Shown here: in pieces, positions 59,595 to 64,000 of the stretch
Numbering within the stretch: position 1 is the stretch's first letter
Layout of the letters: each line of letters opens with the position of its first letter
From: Spartinivicinus poritis
Lineage (GTDB): Bacteria; Pseudomonadota; Gammaproteobacteria; Pseudomonadales; Zooshikellaceae
Reading direction: 5' to 3'
Length of the DNA stretch: 64,000 nt
Assembly (NCBI RefSeq): GCF_028858535.1
Contig: NZ_JAPMOU010000007.1
Coordinates: 1-64,000 of the forward strand
Position numbers and translations under genes: made by a program
Notes under the pieces: model-generated
Database searches by the model: none
What the model saw: the letters and a program-made list of their open reading frames with translations, nothing else
Told to the model about the DNA's origin: nothing

Positions 59595-60188
59595 TCAGTA
59601 AATATCCTCATCACGAATAGAATCTAAAATACCATCTCTAAAGCGATAAACTCGTTTACGATTAGAGCCTTTTTGAAAATAGTCCCACTCTTCAATAATT
59701 TGATTGGCAAAGTTATAACCTCGATAAAAATAGCGACCTTTAATGCGCCCGACTAACCTGGCCCTGGTAGGCTCACCACACAAATAAGCGACCAAGGCTA
59801 TGTTATCACCTTGCTCAATTGCCCCCTTTGGCTCTATACAGTTGACTCGTTTAGCTATATGACCGCCATAGCCACCTGTTTCAATTTTTACTAACTCATC
59901 ATCTTCAAATGTCAAAATACGTATAAAGCGACTAGAGCTGGCACCATACACCCAAAACTCTTTTGTTATATAGTTTGAGGCCTCAAAACCATCATGATAG
60001 CGGCGAATATGCTCAACCACGATTTCCTCTCGAATAGCAGGCTTACCACAACGATTAATCACTTGTCCTGTTGTATACCCCTCAACCACTAGCTTGGTTT
60101 TACAACGGAATGCATGACTTGGTAAAGATAACGCCCAGCCAATTACTAAAGAAATGGTTACTGCTATGGCACGAGGAAAATGAAGCAT
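59595..60188 (-). CDS. Exported DUF2845 protein
   Basis: A 197-residue protein with a signal peptide (AIAVTISLVIGWALSLPSHA). The mature part has two DUF2845-type repeats: CKTKLVVEGYTTGQVINRCGKP near the N-terminus and a second half with IEQGDNIALVAYLCGEP. Each has a cysteine pair that could form a disulfide. Function is unknown; the family is periplasmic and widespread in Pseudomonas-like bacteria. It stands alone on the minus strand. Confidence 0.82.
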   Translation of the reverse strand: MLHFPRAIAVTISLVIGWALSLPSHAFRCKTKLVVEGYTTGQVINRCGKPAIREEIVVEHIRRYHDGFEASNYITKEFWVYGASSSRFIRILTFEDDELVKIETGGYGGHIAKRVNCIEPKGAIEQGDNIALVAYLCGEPTRARLVGRIKGRYFYRGYNFANQIIEEWDYFQKGSNRKRVYRFRDGILDSIRDEDIY

Positions 60189-60285
60189 TGAGTTACCTGT
60201 GGGTGTTGATTTCTAGTAAGCCCTCATATAACTATACGATCAAAATTCGACCAACTTTGTTTCAACCCATTTCTATACCCACTTG

Positions 60286-60330
60286 CTATAAACACAAAAG
60301 CCAGGAATAACCTGGCTTTTGTGTTTATAG
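60286..60330. terminator. Strong terminator hairpin after the aminopeptidase gene
   Basis: A 20-bp perfect stem (60286-60305 with 60311-60330) around AATAA; the core is AAAAGCCAGG/CCTGGCTTTT. It is unusually long, lies 16 bp past the stop, and can act in both directions. Confidence 0.85.
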
Positions 60331-60346
60331 ATAAAGAAGCGTTACG

Positions 60347-61936
60347 CTACTTTAACCACATATGTCCCAAACGCTCTGGCTCAAGTTTAGGCTTAGCAGT
60401 TTCATCAGTCAGTGACCGGCGAAGAGCTCGTTCAGGCTGATCTTCTGAGGTTGCTTCCCCTCCATTCACAGATTCTGTAGAGAAGGCATACCACAAGGTC
60501 GATAAGCCAATAGCATCTGCATTAATTTCCAAGGCTGCTTTACTGATGTTATCAGTGGTATCACAGGCCGCATGATAGCATGGGTCAAACGGCTCTCCGG
60601 CTTTACCACCATACAGTTTCGCTTGGGCTTCGGTCTTTACCCCTTCTGCTCCTGTAAACAAGCCACCAAATGGAATGCCTGCATTAAAGAACGCTGCATA
60701 GTCAGAACGGAAGCTGATTTCTGATGGAGTACTCTGAGTACCTTGCATATTGAAGTACAAGTTAAATAAAGCTTCTATCGCATCTGACCCTTTCGGACCT
60801 TTCAGCCCAAACTCAGAGCCATCTCCATCGTATACACCCAGCTTATAGTTGGGCGAGCCAACCATATCGAAGTTAAGGTAGAGAGCAATTTTATCTTTTT
60901 CAGCATCAGATAAAGACTCAACATACTTAGTTGAACCAATCAAACCAAACTCTTCAGCTCCCCACCAGGCAAACCGCAGTTTATTCTTCGGCATCACCCG
61001 CTTCATTTTTAATGCCACTTCTAAAATTGCAGCACTACCAGAACCATTGTCATTAATACCTGGCCCATCATCAACAGAATCTAAATGAGCGCCAACCATG
61101 ACAACATTATTTGGATTGCCCAAACGGCTCTCAGCAATCACGTTGTAAGTGGTGGTTTCAGTACGATCGACTTTAACTGACATATTCAGCGTTAATCCAG
61201 AAGTGTCAGCCCAGCTCACACCTTTGTCGTAGGTAGCGAAAAAAACCGGGATACCTCCACTATAGTCAGATGATAAAGTACCACTCATCAAACCTTTTCG
61301 GTCATCAGAATTACCCTGGTTAAAAATGATTGCACCAACAGCACCTGCATTGGCTGCATTTTCAGCTTTTTGTTGAAAAGAGCAACTTCCCCGCTGAATT
61401 AACGCAACATGGCCTTGAGGAAACCCAACAAAATCATCAGCCTCACAGCCACTGCTTGACTTGTTATCTGGCCCTAAGTCAAGATCCACAGCAGTAACCA
61501 ACGCTGTTTCATCCCCACCATCACTATGGGACATAACCCGGAAATCCTTATCTTCCTCATAAACATCGCCTCTAGGTGAGGTTTGCTTCAACGTAGCAGG
61601 ACCTAGTTTTTTAAACTGCCGAAAAGAAAAAGGGTTAAGCTCTACCTTATAACCGGCAGCGGACATTTTATGAGCAATATACTGCACTGACTGGGTATAA
61701 CCATTTGAACCAGAAACCCGAGTACCATTATTAGCGTCAGCAATTGCCTGCAACACATTTAAATGCTGCACAACACCATTTGCTGTTACACAACGCATTA
61801 AACGCCAAGGGGTGTTATTTGCACGATATTCACAAGACCAGCCTTCATCAGAGTCATGAACAGGCCCATCGTTAGCTAGCGCATTTCCAGAGGCTCCTAT
61901 AACGCTTAGCATAATAGGGAGCAGTGTTTTCTTCAT
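60347..61936 (-). CDS. Secreted M28-family zinc aminopeptidase
   Basis: A 529-residue exported peptidase resembling the Pseudomonas PaAP leucine aminopeptidase. A signal peptide ends at ALA (near 21). A PA domain (about 140-245: HVALIQRGSCSFQQKAENAANAGA) is inserted before the catalytic M28 domain. Zinc ligands are visible in GAHLDS, GINDNGSG, GAEEFG, NFDM and CYHAACDT. It releases N-terminal amino acids outside the cell. The C-terminus ends without an obvious sorting domain. It stands alone with a strong terminator. Confidence 0.93.
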   Translation of the reverse strand: MKKTLLPIMLSVIGASGNALANDGPVHDSDEGWSCEYRANNTPWRLMRCVTANGVVQHLNVLQAIADANNGTRVSGSNGYTQSVQYIAHKMSAAGYKVELNPFSFRQFKKLGPATLKQTSPRGDVYEEDKDFRVMSHSDGGDETALVTAVDLDLGPDNKSSSGCEADDFVGFPQGHVALIQRGSCSFQQKAENAANAGAVGAIIFNQGNSDDRKGLMSGTLSSDYSGGIPVFFATYDKGVSWADTSGLTLNMSVKVDRTETTTYNVIAESRLGNPNNVVMVGAHLDSVDDGPGINDNGSGSAAILEVALKMKRVMPKNKLRFAWWGAEEFGLIGSTKYVESLSDAEKDKIALYLNFDMVGSPNYKLGVYDGDGSEFGLKGPKGSDAIEALFNLYFNMQGTQSTPSEISFRSDYAAFFNAGIPFGGLFTGAEGVKTEAQAKLYGGKAGEPFDPCYHAACDTTDNISKAALEINADAIGLSTLWYAFSTESVNGGEATSEDQPERALRRSLTDETAKPKLEPERLGHMWLK

Positions 61937-62360
61937 GGAATCCCTCCATTTTATTATTTTTTTAATGTCCTAATTTCATGCATGTACATAAAATTATATG
62001 ACTAGACAACACTGATTTTATTTAAAATAAGTACTTACCAGCCTATCCCTTTCAATTTTGTAATTTAAATATCAAATAAAACCAGCAGTATCAACAACCA
62101 ACAAATTGTCGATATACTACTTTTTAACACCTATAAAAAGATTTGACGATTAAAAAATTAAATTTTCGACAAAAGTATAAAAAACGAACGGCAGTACAAA
62201 TATATTTTTATTAATTCATTTCTTTAGTAATGCCAGTAAATGCTTGAAAACCTCAGTATAAAAAATTTTATAAAACGACTAATCATCACCGTTAACAAGC
62301 TATCATCTACTCCCTTTTTTTCGGTAAGATAGCGCTTCCCTTTGATAGATCGGAAGCTCT
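61937..62360. other. AT-rich intergenic region before the DedA-PAP2 gene
   Basis: This is the divergent upstream region of the aminopeptidase and DedA-PAP2 genes. It is strongly AT-rich, and no coding frame, RNA or clear operator was seen. Confidence 0.4.
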
Positions 62361-63794
62361 ATGGACCTTTCTGCCGTACAACCTCTACTTGACTGGTTAT
62401 CTGCAAACCAACAGTGGCTTGCTATTGCAATCTTGCTGTTTGCCTTTTTTGAGTCTCTCGCTATAGTCGGAATTATTATACCAGGGGTTGCCTTACTTTA
62501 TGGTGTAGCTGCTTTAGCTGGCAATCTGGAAATGAGTATCTGGCTAGTTCTTGGGTGTGGGTTTATAGGCGCTGTTCTAGGAGATGGTATTAGCTTTTTA
62601 GTGGGCCATCATTATCACGAGCAAATTAAGCAACGTTGGCCGTTTAATCGTTACCCTACATTTATTGAACGTGGTGAATCCTTCTTCAACAAACATGGCG
62701 GTAAAAGTATTGCAATTGGCCGTTTTGTTGGCCCCATCAGACCAGTAATTCCTCTGGTGGCAGGTATTTTGAACATGCCTGTTGGCCGTTTCCTATTAAT
62801 CAATATTTGTTCGGCAGTCGCTTGGGCACCTGTCTATTTATTACCAGGTTATGTTTCAGGGCTTCTATTACAGGCTTCATTTGAGCTACCCCGATCCTTT
62901 TACCTGGGGCTGACAATTATCACCTTAGGTATAGGTGTCATCTGTTGGCTAGTCAGCCAAACCACTCACCAACTCACAGCAAATCAGCGAGGCTACCAGT
63001 GGTTTGCCCAACATTTTGTTAACAAGCCCTGGTGGCAACGGTTTTGCTCCCCTCGACAACAAATCAACCATAGCTTTCCATTAGCAGACTTATTAGCCAG
63101 CATAGTTTGCGCAATTCTGTTCATTACGCTATTTATCACTATCACACAAAACTGGTGGGATGATATTAATCAGGGTTTACTCAGCTATTTTATTAATCTG
63201 CACCAACCATTAATTGATAATGCAGTAATTGGGATTACCTTACTGGGTGACACTCAGAATATTTTACTACTTACTGTATTCGCTGTGTGCTGGCTATGGT
63301 TTAGCCAGTATCGCGCTACTGCAATATACGTGGGTGGATGCATGATCACTGCCCAACTTATTACTTGGGGCCTTAAAGTCTCATTGGCCTGGCCTCGTCC
63401 CGATGTACTAATGCAACTACCAAGCCCCTACTCTTTTCCTAGCGGTCATACTACACTGCTCTCCACTTTAGCGTTAACTATTAGCTGTTTAGTTGCTACT
63501 GAGCAGCCCATAAAAAAACGTTGGTGGATTTACTTTCTAGGCATATTACCAGGCTGCTTGGTGGGCTTTAGTCGAGTTTACTTAGGTAGCCATTGGTTCA
63601 CTGATATTCTGGCTGGATTAATTCTTAGTATTATTATCACCGCACTAGCTCGGTTCTTTTATACACCTCACGACAAGACCAGCCTCCACACGAATTTTGC
63701 TTTATTTGTATTGCTAGCAGGTGTATTACTAATAAGCTCTGCTTATGTTGTGTTCACTTTCCCTGAAGCACAACAGCTTTATCTTCTTAAATAA
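62361..63794 (+). CDS. DedA-family membrane protein fused to a PAP2 phosphatase
   Basis: A 477-residue membrane protein. The N-terminal ~200 residues are a DedA/VTT domain (ESLAIVGIIIPG, GDGISFLVGHHY, GRFVGPIRPVIPLVAG), the family that flips undecaprenyl phosphate or phospholipids. The C-terminal part (about 260-440) is a PAP2 lipid phosphatase with its three motifs: KVSLAWPRP, PSGHT and SRVYLGSHWFTDI. A combined role in dephosphorylating and flipping a lipid carrier is plausible but inferred. The fusion occurs in other gammaproteobacteria. Confidence 0.92.
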   Translation: MDLSAVQPLLDWLSANQQWLAIAILLFAFFESLAIVGIIIPGVALLYGVAALAGNLEMSIWLVLGCGFIGAVLGDGISFLVGHHYHEQIKQRWPFNRYPTFIERGESFFNKHGGKSIAIGRFVGPIRPVIPLVAGILNMPVGRFLLINICSAVAWAPVYLLPGYVSGLLLQASFELPRSFYLGLTIITLGIGVICWLVSQTTHQLTANQRGYQWFAQHFVNKPWWQRFCSPRQQINHSFPLADLLASIVCAILFITLFITITQNWWDDINQGLLSYFINLHQPLIDNAVIGITLLGDTQNILLLTVFAVCWLWFSQYRATAIYVGGCMITAQLITWGLKVSLAWPRPDVLMQLPSPYSFPSGHTTLLSTLALTISCLVATEQPIKKRWWIYFLGILPGCLVGFSRVYLGSHWFTDILAGLILSIIITALARFFYTPHDKTSLHTNFALFVLLAGVLLISSAYVVFTFPEAQQLYLLK

Positions 63795-63795
63795 G

Positions 63796-64000
63796 TTAAA
63801 CAGCAGCTTGGGCCATGTCATCCAGTAAATGGCTGATCTGTGCTAACCGCAGTAAAGGGTTATTGAGTTCCAGCAACAACTGTTTCTGTTGTAAGCTAAA
63901 GGGTAAATAGTTTGCTAGTTGCCAACCAACTATCAGTCCATTGTTCAGATTACTTGATACGTCTAGATCAGCCACCACAGGATGAGCCAGCAACGCTCCT
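63796..64000 (-). CDS. LON substrate-binding-domain protein, C-terminal end
   Basis: The frame on the minus strand is open to the right edge of the window, so this is the last ~68 residues of a longer protein; an internal TTG at 63993 is not a true start. The segment LPFSLQQKQLLLELNNPLLRLAQISHLLDD matches the C-terminal helix pattern of stand-alone LON-domain (peptidase S16 substrate-binding) proteins. The stop is one base from the stop of the DedA-PAP2 gene, so the two converge. The assignment rests on this short piece. Confidence 0.55.
   Translation of the reverse strand, partial: GALLAHPVVADLDVSSNLNNGLIVGWQLANYLPFSLQQKQLLLELNNPLLRLAQISHLLDDMAQAAV

Overview
This window looks like a chromosomal segment of a motile marine-type gammaproteobacterium, probably of the Oceanospirillales/Zooshikella-like group. 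That assignment is inferred from gene content and order: a sodium-type PomAB flagellar stator, the nrdR-ribD-ribE-ribBA-ribH-nusB-thiL-pgpA block, the xseB-ispA-dxs block, the miaB-ybeZ-ybeY-corC-lnt block, and leuS-lptE-holA facing proA-rsfS-rlmH-mrdA-rodA-mltB-rlpA-dacA-ybeD-lipB-lipA. Base composition leans AT. Most of the window is housekeeping. No tRNA, rRNA or CRISPR array was seen.

Layout. 1-0.6 kb: the right end of an IS630-family element inserted into a small lipoprotein gene. 0.9-4 kb: a periplasmic binding protein and a membrane GGDEF/EAL protein, probably one operon. 4.1-6.8 kb: a TetR regulator with a 41-bp palindromic operator and an MFS-acyltransferase fusion. 6.8-7.8 kb: a DUF4062 protein. 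8.6-10.1 kb: a sodium:alanine-type symporter. 10.1-12.5 kb: pomA-pomB-PilZ. 12.6-16 kb: exonuclease VII small subunit and isoprenoid precursor genes. 16-23.6 kb: riboflavin, thiamine and phospholipid genes on the minus strand, ending upstream in nrdR. 23.8-26.4 kb: a Mut7-C-type protein, a small membrane protein and an EamA exporter. 26.7-35 kb: glyA, ettA, a PilZ protein, radA, thiD, thiE, hemL. 35-43.9 kb: a Sel1 protein, small conserved proteins, and the miaB-to-lnt cluster. 44-60 kb: leuS/lptE/holA converging on the cell-wall and lipoate genes. 60-64 kb: a secreted M28 aminopeptidase, a DedA-PAP2 fusion, and the edge of a LON-domain gene.

The least ordinary material is non-coding. (1) A 128-bp MITE-like element (26427-26554) has terminal repeats matching the end of the IS630 element at the left edge. 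It sits 1 bp upstream of the eamA start codon and appears to supply its ribosome-binding site. (2) A second 176-bp MITE-like element (30201-30376) has 19-bp terminal repeats and a 6-bp target duplication. (3) That second element lies against a 112-bp folded element (30088-30199) downstream of ettA, whose two inner hairpins present GGA in their loops in a context close to the CsrA/RsmA binding consensus. (4) Long perfect palindromes lie in front of the TetR gene and in front of glyA.

Cyclic-di-GMP appears three times: the GGDEF/EAL protein, a PilZ protein behind the stator genes, and a stand-alone PilZ protein next to radA. This suggests control of motility by that messenger.
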